Origin: Legionella fairfieldensis ATCC 49588
Lineage (GTDB): Bacteria > Pseudomonadota > Gammaproteobacteria > Legionellales > Legionellaceae
Assembly (NCBI RefSeq): GCF_000621525.1
Contig: NZ_JHYC01000032.1
Coordinates: 1 to 33,822 of the forward strand
Direction: 5' to 3'
Length of the DNA: 33,822 bases
A program made the translations under genes and the position numbers. This document shows, in pieces, positions 26,031 to 33,822 of the stretch (its first letter is position 1; each line of letters opens with the position of its first letter). The notes under the pieces are model-generated. The model was not told where the DNA came from. It did no database searches and saw only the letters and a list, made by a program, of their open reading frames with translations.

Positions 26031-27224
26031 ATGCGTTTATACCAATGGAAGATCGGTTTATTAGCCGGTTTTATGATGATCTTGAATTCGTTATGCGCTA
26101 AGGCAATCACGACCACGGAACAAATACAGGTTCCTCAATGTTTAGCGGCGAAATTACCTGTGCGCTACAATGTATTGGCGGAAAACAGCGCGTTTAAAAT
26201 CATTGACCTGCCTGCAACAGAAATCAATAGCCTGGCTCATTTGGCCGACGAAGTACACTGTGGCCGTTTTATAAACGTAAGCCATTATTTTGCGGCATCA
26301 AATTCAAGACAACAAGACGCAGCGAAGCTTTTATTAAAACCGTTATTAAAATCAACTCCTAGGCAGACGGATGGCTACCCTGTTATTCATCACGCTATGG
26401 TTAATGAAGCAATGGCTAGAATCAATGCTGAGAATATTATGCGCACTGTTGCCCATTTGACTAGCTATTATAATCGTTCAGCTACCCGGCAAACGGGAGT
26501 TGATGTGGCAGAATGGCTGAAAATCCGATTTACTACGTTTGCTGAAGTCTACGGCCGCCAGGATACAGCGACTTATTTTGTGAAAACTGGTAAACACTAT
26601 CAACAACCTTCCCTGGTCACCGTCATTGGCAAAGATCTTAAAACGCCTGCGGTTGTTATAGGTGCACACATGGATACCCTGGATGGCTATATGCCCGGCG
26701 CAGGTGATGATGCCAGTGGTTCGGCAACCATCATGGAAACGGCACGAGTGCTTTTGGAGTCTCCATTCACTTTTAAACATCCAATCTATATTGTCTGGTA
26801 TGCAGCAGAAGAACGAGGGTTAGTGGGTTCTCAACAGGTGGTGCAGGATTTTTTGCATCAAAAAATCCCGGTGAAAGCGGTCATTCAGTTTGACATGACA
26901 GGCTTTCGTAGTGATAACAGTGATGCAACCATGTGGGTTTACCGCGATTACACCGATGCTCTGTTAAGTGATTTCACTGCGGAGCTTATAAAAACCTACA
27001 TCCATGTTCCCGTGGCTTATTCTCGTTGTGGATACGGTTGCAGTGACCACGCCTCCTGGATGGCAGAAGGCATCCCCGCCGCCTTTCCCTGTGAAACGAG
27101 TTTTGCAGAGCACAACCCCTACATTCATACTTCAGCCGATACAATCAATTTATTAAATACAGAGCATATGACTAATTTTACCAAATTAGCTTTGGCCTTT
27201 GCGATAGAACTTGCCAGCGGATAG
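26031..27224 (+). CDS. lapA: Secreted zinc aminopeptidase, M28 family (LapA-like)
   Basis: This 397-residue M28 (bacterial leucyl aminopeptidase type) enzyme hydrolyses N-terminal residues from peptides outside the cytosol. A Sec signal peptide is clear: MRLYQWK, a hydrophobic core, and a likely cut after CAKA near residue 25. All five zinc ligand motifs are present: GAHMDT, GAGDDASG, AAEERG, QFDMTG and NPYIHTSAD. Cys pairs (SRCGYGCSD, PCETSF) suggest disulfides. The frame opens at a TTG five codons earlier, but the ATG at 26031 follows AAGG and gives a better signal sequence. LapA of L. pneumophila is a type II secretion substrate, and its neighbourhood with mavN supports orthology. It may be iron-regulated through the shared Fur box. 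Confidence 0.88.
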   Translation: MRLYQWKIGLLAGFMMILNSLCAKAITTTEQIQVPQCLAAKLPVRYNVLAENSAFKIIDLPATEINSLAHLADEVHCGRFINVSHYFAASNSRQQDAAKLLLKPLLKSTPRQTDGYPVIHHAMVNEAMARINAENIMRTVAHLTSYYNRSATRQTGVDVAEWLKIRFTTFAEVYGRQDTATYFVKTGKHYQQPSLVTVIGKDLKTPAVVIGAHMDTLDGYMPGAGDDASGSATIMETARVLLESPFTFKHPIYIVWYAAEERGLVGSQQVVQDFLHQKIPVKAVIQFDMTGFRSDNSDATMWVYRDYTDALLSDFTAELIKTYIHVPVAYSRCGYGCSDHASWMAEGIPAAFPCETSFAEHNPYIHTSADTINLLNTEHMTNFTKLALAFAIELASG

Positions 27225-27673
27225 CTCAGGCCCAATAATGGTAAGTTAACAATATTTTAAATCCAATTTAGTCTTAACCTACCGCATTGAGTTCGGTCCG
27301 ACCAACTAATTACAGATATTTTTGGACATCGAAAAGAACAATCAAGGTTATGTTTGATCTTATTCTAATCAATATGATATTATTCGCGCAAATTAGCCCT
27401 TATTAGATGACGTTTAAACCAATTTCATACGAGAACTTTTTGTGGTTGTAGGCGTAATCTATAAGTGATTGGCTATTATCGTCTCATTACATTAAAAGGA
27501 AGCCACGGAAATGAAGCTTATCCCCCGTCTATTATCGAGTGATCTCTACTTAAATTGGTACAAAACGCCATCTTTATGATCATAAATTAAACACACCAAA
27601 TAGGAGTTCAACGGTAATTTGTGCCGTAAAACGATTCATTAATATTTATATTTTTTTCTCCGGCGGGAATACG
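27225..27673. other. 449-base intergenic leader upstream of the Sel1 gene
   Basis: The stretch has no substantial gene. A good sigma-70 promoter is visible: TTGATC (27354-27359), an 18-base spacer and an extended -10 TGATATTAT (27375-27383). That places the start some 280 bases before the Sel1 ATG, so either a long leader exists or a closer promoter was missed. Within the leader, AAGGAAGCC precedes an ATG at 27511 that opens a 22-codon frame (MKLIPRLLSSDLYL...) ending at 27579. This could be a leader peptide or the scar of a lost gene. Confidence 0.45.
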
Positions 27674-30415
27674 ATGTTAAACTGGAATGAAATGACGCAA
27701 GCTGCTACCTGGAAAGTTATACCTCTAAATCATGAAGATAGTCTTCGAAATCATCAACGAGAAATTTTATTTGAAGCAATAAACGCCTATCTTCAATGGC
27801 GTAAAAATAAAAACGCCCCCGATGACAGAGGGTTTCCTCATGGAAAATTGACCTGGCTTCGACATTTTACCCTTTTTGGCGAAACACGTGCTACTCACCT
27901 GAAAGAAATGCTTTCTACCAGTCTATCAAGTGACCCAATCGTAATATTGCAAAACCATTTTAAAAAGAACTCAAGAGTTAACAACCATTCGCTTGACACT
28001 TACTTACTTGAAAGTATTTTAAAAAACAGGAACCTGTTTCTAATCCCTGATGGATCAATTGGAAAGATGAATACACTCAAGGAACGAGCCATCCTTCGTC
28101 AACTTATTCTGGAGCAAACTATTTATCAAGAAGGTGAGTTTGTATTTCGGGTTGCTAAACTATATGAAACAGACTATACCGACACAGACGAAAAAGCGTA
28201 TTTAAGTAGAGCGGTGAGTTATTACGCCGGAGCTATCCGAGCCGGTTATGAGCCAGCCTACGAAGCATTGAGAGAGTATGCACAAGCAGAGTTTAGTGAG
28301 GCTCAATATCTATTGGGTATTCAATATCATGACTGTCGGGGTCAAATCCAGGAAGCAATTGACTGGTGCATGAAGGCCGCTGAGCAAAACCATTCAAAAG
28401 CCATTGCTTATTTGCATGAAACACAGTTTCCTGTGGAATATTACTTAATGATGGCCAGAAAATATGATCAAGGGGATGAAGTTTTGCAAAACATATCCTC
28501 CGCTGTTTTCTTTTATGAGAAAGCGTATGCTTTAAAAAATAGCGAAGCGGCCTTTCGTTTGGGTCAATTATACCAATCCAACCTGGAAAGGAATAGTTTA
28601 ATAAGTGACTCAGATAAAAATAAGAAACTAAAGAAAAACGCTTACAAGGCATTCAATTACTATTTAATAGCAGCCCAACAAAATGACAAAGCAGCCTTAG
28701 TGGCTATGGAAAAAATAACTGAGGATACCAATGATGACAAGCTACGCTTTGTATTGGGTCAAGTGTATCTTGATAATTGTTCCAGTCCATTGCCAGCTTT
28801 GACCTGTTTTAAACAGCTAGCTGATAAGAATAACAACGAAGGACGATCCGAATTAATCAAATTGATCAGAAGCAACCCTGATTATGCCTATTTGACAGGA
28901 AAACTATATGAAGAGGATTGTACTATTAACGATCATCTCGATAGGGCGTTTTTCTATTACTCAGTTGCGATGAAAGCAGACCATAGAGCCACACGTATAG
29001 TTTTGGAAAAATTAGCCAACGCGGGCAATATCGATGCTCAATTTATCCTTGAATGTGAATTTTACCATGCCCAAGGACAGTTCAGTGAGGCAATCAACTG
29101 GTGTATAGCTGCTGCTGAGCAGCATTATCCAAAAGCCATTGCTTATCTGTTTAATACCCAATTTGAGGCTAAACATTATTTAATGATTGCCAAAAAGTAT
29201 GATCGCGGCGAAGGGGTAACCAAAAATATTGAATCTGCAATGTTCTTTTACATCAAAGCATGTGCTTTAAATAACAGAGAAGCAGCCTTTCGCTTGGGCC
29301 AATTGTATCAACCAAATTTTGAACGGGGGATCCATGAAGTGCAGAAAGAAGCTTACAAGGCATTCCACTATTATTCAATTGCCGCAAAACAAAACGATAA
29401 AGCAGCTCTGGCAGCGATGGTAGAAATTGCAGAACACGTTGATGATGATCAATTTCAATTTGATTTAAGTCAAATATACCTTGACGTTTTCGCCAATCCA
29501 CTACCTGCTTTTACCCATCTTAAACGATTAGCTGATAAAAACCTGACCGAAGCAAAGATCAGGATCGAACAACTTGCAAGAAGTAATTCAAACTACGCCT
29601 ATCTGATTGGCATGTTGTATGAAGAGGACGTTAATACTGAAAACCATCTACAAAAAGCCGGTTTTTATTATGCCCTTGGCATACAGTTGAGTCATGATAC
29701 GTCATTTAAACAATCAGCAAATAAACGATGGAATACTCTTGTTAACGGCAAAAATATTAGCAGAGACGAATTAACAACGCTTGGCTTGATGTATTACAAC
29801 GGTAGTGACGGTTTGCTCGCGGATTATCAAAAAGCAAAACAATGTTTTGATAAAGCCTGTGAAAAAGGATGCGAAACTGCGGCCTATACGCTTGGTTTAA
29901 TGTTTCAGCATGCGCAAGGCGTAGCTAAAAATCTTGTGACAGCCTTGCGCTATTTTCAACTGGCTGAAGACAAACACTTTTTTTTAGCAACCTACCAAAT
30001 AAATAACCTCTTAAATTCGACAGTCACCACGCTGGAAGAGCTTCGCTCTATGGCTTTGATGTATTGGCAGGGCTGCGACAGAATAACCCCAAATCCGCTC
30101 CGTGCCCTCCTTTTTTACCAGAAGGCAAGTGATCGAGGCGATCCAATAGCCGCATTTAATTTGGGTGATTTTTACCAGATTGATCATGAAAACATCCAAG
30201 CCAATGCGACACTTGCTTTTCATGCTTATTTACAAGCCGCAAAGCTTGGAAATCACGATGCATTAATTCCTTTAGAACGATTGGGAGATGAAGTAAGCGC
30301 AGAAAATCAACGGGCACTCAGTCAATTGTATGGCTCCTTTTTTCATAATCGTGAAAAAGCCCTGTATTGGCATACCAAAGCAATAGAAATAGAGCAACCC
30401 ACCCTTAAAATGTAG
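27674..30415 (+). CDS. Sel1-repeat (TPR-like) protein, 913 residues
   Basis: The protein is made largely of Sel1-like repeats of the A-x3-LG-x-LY...A-x2-(F/W)-Y-x-KA type. Examples are AAFRLGQLYQ at 292 and again at 537, TAAYTLGLMFQHAQGVAKN and AAFNLGDFYQ. Such solenoids mediate protein-protein contacts; in Legionella, LpnE, EnhC and LidL are Sel1 proteins linked to infection. There is no signal peptide, unlike EnhC. The first 200 or so residues form a non-repeat domain containing LTWLRHFTLFGETRATHLKEML at about 58-79. A block of some 230 residues is duplicated internally (residues 208-437 and 453-674). It lies 84 bases upstream of the J-domain gene with no terminator between, so they probably form an operon. 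Function unknown. Confidence 0.85.
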   Translation: MLNWNEMTQAATWKVIPLNHEDSLRNHQREILFEAINAYLQWRKNKNAPDDRGFPHGKLTWLRHFTLFGETRATHLKEMLSTSLSSDPIVILQNHFKKNSRVNNHSLDTYLLESILKNRNLFLIPDGSIGKMNTLKERAILRQLILEQTIYQEGEFVFRVAKLYETDYTDTDEKAYLSRAVSYYAGAIRAGYEPAYEALREYAQAEFSEAQYLLGIQYHDCRGQIQEAIDWCMKAAEQNHSKAIAYLHETQFPVEYYLMMARKYDQGDEVLQNISSAVFFYEKAYALKNSEAAFRLGQLYQSNLERNSLISDSDKNKKLKKNAYKAFNYYLIAAQQNDKAALVAMEKITEDTNDDKLRFVLGQVYLDNCSSPLPALTCFKQLADKNNNEGRSELIKLIRSNPDYAYLTGKLYEEDCTINDHLDRAFFYYSVAMKADHRATRIVLEKLANAGNIDAQFILECEFYHAQGQFSEAINWCIAAAEQHYPKAIAYLFNTQFEAKHYLMIAKKYDRGEGVTKNIESAMFFYIKACALNNREAAFRLGQLYQPNFERGIHEVQKEAYKAFHYYSIAAKQNDKAALAAMVEIAEHVDDDQFQFDLSQIYLDVFANPLPAFTHLKRLADKNLTEAKIRIEQLARSNSNYAYLIGMLYEEDVNTENHLQKAGFYYALGIQLSHDTSFKQSANKRWNTLVNGKNISRDELTTLGLMYYNGSDGLLADYQKAKQCFDKACEKGCETAAYTLGLMFQHAQGVAKNLVTALRYFQLAEDKHFFLATYQINNLLNSTVTTLEELRSMALMYWQGCDRITPNPLRALLFYQKASDRGDPIAAFNLGDFYQIDHENIQANATLAFHAYLQAAKLGNHDALIPLERLGDEVSAENQRALSQLYGSFFHNREKALYWHTKAIEIEQPTLKM
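28295..29695 (+). repeat. Internal tandem duplication in the Sel1 gene
   Basis: Residues 208-437 and 453-674 align almost throughout. Examples are AIDWCMKAAEQ/AINWCIAAAEQ, KAIAYLHETQF/KAIAYLFNTQF, EAAFRLGQLYQ in both, NDKAALVAM/NDKAALAAM, and YAYLTGKLYEED/YAYLIGMLYEED. The register offset is 245 residues, falling to 237 after an 8-residue deletion in the second copy. Matches extend to DNA but with many silent changes, so the duplication is old. Confidence 0.9.
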
Positions 30416-30499
30416 CGGAGCACGTGGTTTTTGCAGGTAGTAAGCTTAAATATCAAGCAACATTCGCTACATGATAAAACAAATGGAGAGTTTAGCAGT

Positions 30500-33400
30500 A
30501 TGAAAGATTTTTATGCAACACTAGGACTAACAAAAGAGGCTTCTGAACGGGATATAAAAAATGCCTACCGAAAATTGGCTTTGATCTTTCACACCGATCG
30601 AGGAGGTGATGGTGAAAAAATAAGATTAATCAATGAAGCCTATGAAACCTTATCTGATACCGAAAAAAAACACCATTATGATTTGGACTGGCAGGCTTAT
30701 CAGGACGCTGATCCAGACGCTCGTATGGCGGTTGTAGAAATTGGCGGCTATCTTCTTCGTGGACCAACACCGCCTTATTCACGAGCTTTCAGGGCGCAGC
30801 ACCATTCGTTGGTTCAACAATATAAAAATGCACCACTTAAAAAGCGATTACGAGAAACTATTGTCAATTTTGAATCCAGTATTTATCAAGTTAACAATTT
30901 TATTTTATCCACTTTGACCTACCATGACATTTTTAGTTTCTTACGCGCTCAAGCCAATCAGAGTGTGGAAAGAACTTTCAAATTTCAGGACAAACTAACC
31001 CCGATCCTGGCGATTAAACTCTTTATTAATTTTTTAGCGGGTGATTATTACGGCTCAAATCTGCGTGCACTAAAACAGTACCTTCGTACCGAACTAAAGA
31101 CTATCAAATCTGCTAATAAGCAAGCTTCTGAAGTATTACTATTTGAAGGAATTTCTGAGTTGGTTTTCATGACTAATGAAGAACAGGTGCAGGGCCACGC
31201 ACTTTTATCATCGTTGAAAAAAATAACTGATTTTAGTAAAAAAGCACCTACAGAATTGATGCCTGCCCTTGCCCCTTTATTTTATAATAAATATTTTCGA
31301 AATTTACATGCCTATGCGCTTCATCTCCATTGGCACTCCAGTGAAAATTTATTTGATGCGGATTATTTAAAACAATTTAACGGATATGAAGACGCAAGAG
31401 AATTGTTAAGTACGTTAAAAGAAAAATTGGGAAATAACAGTGGCAATAAACAATTGTCAAAACTTATTCGTTACGTCAAATTACTGTTTAATGCTGAAGA
31501 AACTGTGGGAAAATTTAATACACCAAAGTCAACTGCAAGCGAACTTAGAAAAGGCGCTTTTCTTTATTTAGACTGGATCCCGGTCTTTATGGATAAAAGC
31601 AGCAAAGAAGTTCTGGTTAATATTTTTTTACAAATTGGGATTCGATTTCAACATGCATCAAGGCTGGAATCTCAGCCAGCATTAAAAATGGCTGATGAAC
31701 GTTTAGCAATGAAAATGTATTTAACAGCTGGAGGCATTGCTAATCATTCCACACCTGACATAGAAATCTATGCAAATACGCACATAGTAAAATACCTTTC
31801 AGACTTCAAATTTGAAGATGAAACACTTACAGAAGTCATACCCGCTTTAAAAAAACGGACTTTATTTATTTCGGATGTCTTTCCTTTTTTTGAAAAGCCA
31901 CAATCAACGATTGCCTTTTTAAAGCAGGAAAATCAAACGCTCCATTTGATGCGTCACTTGCTAAACGCGATGCTTACAACGCTTGAATATAATAAAACAC
32001 ACGCTGATGGGATTGCTATCGATCATTCCGCGGCTACTATTTTTTATGAAATCTATGCAGCCTGTGTGAACAACTGGTTCAAGAAAGAATATGATCCTGC
32101 ATTAGAAAAAAAATTTCGTCTGGAATTAATGGACGAATTATTATTTGATAATAGCTGGACATTTTTAGACGTTGAACAACTTATCAATTCACCGTGGATA
32201 ATGATTGATCGGGATGAAGACGGATGGATTAAGTCCTCTCGCTCGCTACCCTATGCCGACGATGAATTTATTAAATATCGAACAATCAATGGGGCAGAAG
32301 TTAATCAGAAAACAGGGGAAATTAATTTTTTTATGACACCATGGACTAAAGAACGTCCTGTTTCTGAAAAACTATTTACCTTGTTTGATTTGCAACAAAT
32401 GCTGGAGAAAAATTTATCCTCAGCAATTTTTAGTCTTGATCCGGTCGATCCAGACAGACCCTATCATCCCTTTAATGCATTACGATTTTCCCCTTCTCAA
32501 TTGTGCGAGAGTGAATTATTAAACACAATGTTGTTAACGGATTATATCTTGAAATTTTTAACAACCAATCAGGAAGTTCAAGGCCAATATCCTTTTGATC
32601 AAAGATCTGTAGCATCAATGATTCAACATCTTCCCGCATATTTACGTAAAATTATTGATGATTTTCATAAGGCGCAACACACTGGCGCACTTCATCGATT
32701 CTGGATTGAAGCCGAAGAGCTTGATGTAGCATTGTCCGATGAAGACATAACAAAACAGGATATAACAAGAATTGCGCTGGGCAATTTAAAAATGGTTGTA
32801 AAAAAACATCGAATGGAGCGTGATATTTATGGAAATTTACAGGATGTGGGCGATGAAGACGAAGGCTGGCCAATCTATGTTTTAACGCGAGAGCAAGTCG
32901 AGCAGGTAAATTCGGGGCAACAGGTTATTACGGGTCACGCCATGATTTTTATTCATGCCGCAACGGAGTTGTATTATTGGGAAAATAATGAGGTTATCAA
33001 AGCGCATCGTCCTGAAAATTATCGTGAAACATTGATACGATTATATATACAACCTCGGGACTCCACGGGCAAAGTTATCCAAAATACTAAAAACAGGCCC
33101 CTGCTTTATAGAGTGACCAGAGAAATGGCCCGCCAAACCGGATTATCAGATCGCTATTCTTCCGAGTTTATTTTTGCTCATCTATTTACTACCCACTACG
33201 ATGAATTCGCGCAATATTTACCTGAATTTGGGCGATTGAAAGAGCTGAGTAAAATCGCTACGCTAATCAGGGTCTTGGACAATATGCGTCAATCCAATCA
33301 GGAGTCTATCGAGGCCCTGGATTTTTTACTAAATGGCTCATTATCCCCTGTTCCTGATACCAGCGCTTATCGTCACTATTATAAAATCCAACAGAGCATA

Positions 33401-33822
33401 GAGAAGCAAATTACGAAGTCATTCGATAAATGGCGAAAAGAGTTATCCACCTCGGTATTACAGAAAAAATGGCGTAATGAATTGAACCGGATTATGAGTG
33501 AAATCGGTCCATTAACGTTTAGCAGCGATTCAACTGAAGTCAATGAAGCCTGTAAAGATTGGCTCAATGAACTATCCAGGCAAAATCCGGGTATTTCACC
33601 ATTTCGCATCATAAGAGAGGTTATTAACCCCAAACGCGCTGAAATTGCCGAACAACTGTCAAAATCTAAACAGGCAAGTTACCGACGCCAACTTTCTGAA
33701 CTATTTTCTGCAAAATTAGCATCTATTGGACATGTTACTTATAGTCAATTAATTGATTCCTTGTTGCAGGGGAATGTGAATCCTTTAGCCAACGCACTCA
33801 TGAATCAAGAGAAAATCGAAGC
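30500..33822 (+). CDS. Giant J-domain protein with HTD motif (partial, runs off window)
   Basis: An uninterrupted frame of at least 1107 codons runs from ATG 30500 to the window end; the stop lies beyond. Residues 1-62 form a J domain: DFYATLGLTKEASERDIKNAYRKLALIFH, then RLINEAYETLSD and KKHHYDLDW. The invariant HPD is HTD here (31-33), and HPD is needed by DnaJ proteins to stimulate Hsp70 ATPase. The remaining thousand-plus residues are soluble and helical, without a Gly/Phe linker or zinc region, so this is a class C type J protein. Blocks that look conserved include TPPYSRAFRAQHH near 90, HRFWIEAEELD near 732 and YLPEFGRLKELSKIATLIR near 907. No membrane span was seen. It probably forms an operon with the Sel1 gene. 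Function unknown; possibly a Dot/Icm substrate. Confidence 0.85.
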   Translation, partial: MKDFYATLGLTKEASERDIKNAYRKLALIFHTDRGGDGEKIRLINEAYETLSDTEKKHHYDLDWQAYQDADPDARMAVVEIGGYLLRGPTPPYSRAFRAQHHSLVQQYKNAPLKKRLRETIVNFESSIYQVNNFILSTLTYHDIFSFLRAQANQSVERTFKFQDKLTPILAIKLFINFLAGDYYGSNLRALKQYLRTELKTIKSANKQASEVLLFEGISELVFMTNEEQVQGHALLSSLKKITDFSKKAPTELMPALAPLFYNKYFRNLHAYALHLHWHSSENLFDADYLKQFNGYEDARELLSTLKEKLGNNSGNKQLSKLIRYVKLLFNAEETVGKFNTPKSTASELRKGAFLYLDWIPVFMDKSSKEVLVNIFLQIGIRFQHASRLESQPALKMADERLAMKMYLTAGGIANHSTPDIEIYANTHIVKYLSDFKFEDETLTEVIPALKKRTLFISDVFPFFEKPQSTIAFLKQENQTLHLMRHLLNAMLTTLEYNKTHADGIAIDHSAATIFYEIYAACVNNWFKKEYDPALEKKFRLELMDELLFDNSWTFLDVEQLINSPWIMIDRDEDGWIKSSRSLPYADDEFIKYRTINGAEVNQKTGEINFFMTPWTKERPVSEKLFTLFDLQQMLEKNLSSAIFSLDPVDPDRPYHPFNALRFSPSQLCESELLNTMLLTDYILKFLTTNQEVQGQYPFDQRSVASMIQHLPAYLRKIIDDFHKAQHTGALHRFWIEAEELDVALSDEDITKQDITRIALGNLKMVVKKHRMERDIYGNLQDVGDEDEGWPIYVLTREQVEQVNSGQQVITGHAMIFIHAATELYYWENNEVIKAHRPENYRETLIRLYIQPRDSTGKVIQNTKNRPLLYRVTREMARQTGLSDRYSSEFIFAHLFTTHYDEFAQYLPEFGRLKELSKIATLIRVLDNMRQSNQESIEALDFLLNGSLSPVPDTSAYRHYYKIQQSIEKQITKSFDKWRKELSTSVLQKKWRNELNRIMSEIGPLTFSSDSTEVNEACKDWLNELSRQNPGISPFRIIREVINPKRAEIAEQLSKSKQASYRRQLSELFSAKLASIGHVTYSQLIDSLLQGNVNPLANALMNQEKIE

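Noticed and set aside
28293-28652. 119-codon minus-strand frame opposite the Sel1 gene
   Set aside because: It lies wholly inside the repeat-rich coding region. A similar antisense frame appears opposite the second repeat copy, which is what duplication of the sense gene would produce.
32652-33633. Minus-strand frames near the window end
   Set aside because: The plus strand carries a continuous 1107-codon frame with a recognisable J domain, so the antisense frames are shadows.
1-33822. CRISPR arrays, tRNA, rRNA, integrase or phage genes
   Set aside because: No regularly spaced repeats, tRNA cloverleaf sequences, rRNA segments or phage functions were seen. The only mobile element is the IS end at the left edge.
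30500-33822. Classification of the giant J-domain protein as a polymorphic or contact-dependent toxin
   Set aside because: No secretion signal, filamentous repeats, pre-toxin linker or immunity gene is visible, and the C-terminus is outside the window.

Overview
The window looks like a chromosomal segment of a Legionella species, or a close relative within Legionellales. It is moderately AT-rich and mixes gammaproteobacterial housekeeping genes with large proteins carrying eukaryotic-like modules. The most diagnostic part is a divergent pair: a multi-membrane protein matching the Dot/Icm effector MavN (IroT), and a secreted M28 aminopeptidase matching LapA. From memory these are also neighbours in L. 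pneumophila (lpg2815 and lpg2814). Family names come from reading the proteins; no database search was run.

Layout. 1-321 is the end of an ISAs1-family insertion sequence, cut by the window edge. 598-5633 is a minus-strand housekeeping run, rlmE-ftsH-folP-glmM, facing yhbY at 5736. 6249-7516 is a CDP-alcohol phosphatidyltransferase overlapping hda. 7513-8724 (minus) is an unrecognised membrane/coiled-coil protein. 8872-11601 holds a POT-family peptide transporter and a divergent patatin-like phospholipase. 11602-12120 is non-coding but rich in hairpins. 12121-15195 (minus) is typA and a LIV-II type amino acid carrier.

15347-18590 (plus) is an accessory stretch: a tubulin-tyrosine-ligase-like ATP-grasp protein, a small hypothetical protein and a protein-kinase-like protein. 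hslO and rep follow, divergently transcribed. 21641-23872 (minus) is a helical-repeat protein with an F-box-like N-terminus. mavN (24003-25892, minus) and lapA (26031-27224, plus) diverge around a near-perfect Fur box. 27674 to the window end is a tandem pair: a Sel1-repeat protein with a 230-residue internal duplication, then a giant protein of more than 1100 residues. The giant protein opens with a J domain whose HPD motif reads HTD, and it runs off the window.

How the genes may work together. The core genes serve cell-wall precursor supply, folate synthesis, membrane proteolysis, rRNA modification, replication control and stress response. The accessory genes look like host-interaction functions: iron supply from the vacuole, secreted proteolysis, and candidate Dot/Icm effectors (kinase, TTL-like, F-box-like, Sel1, J-domain). 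Effector status is inferred for all of them except the MavN homologue, where it follows from the family. The Sel1/J-domain pair is the best candidate for an undescribed system.
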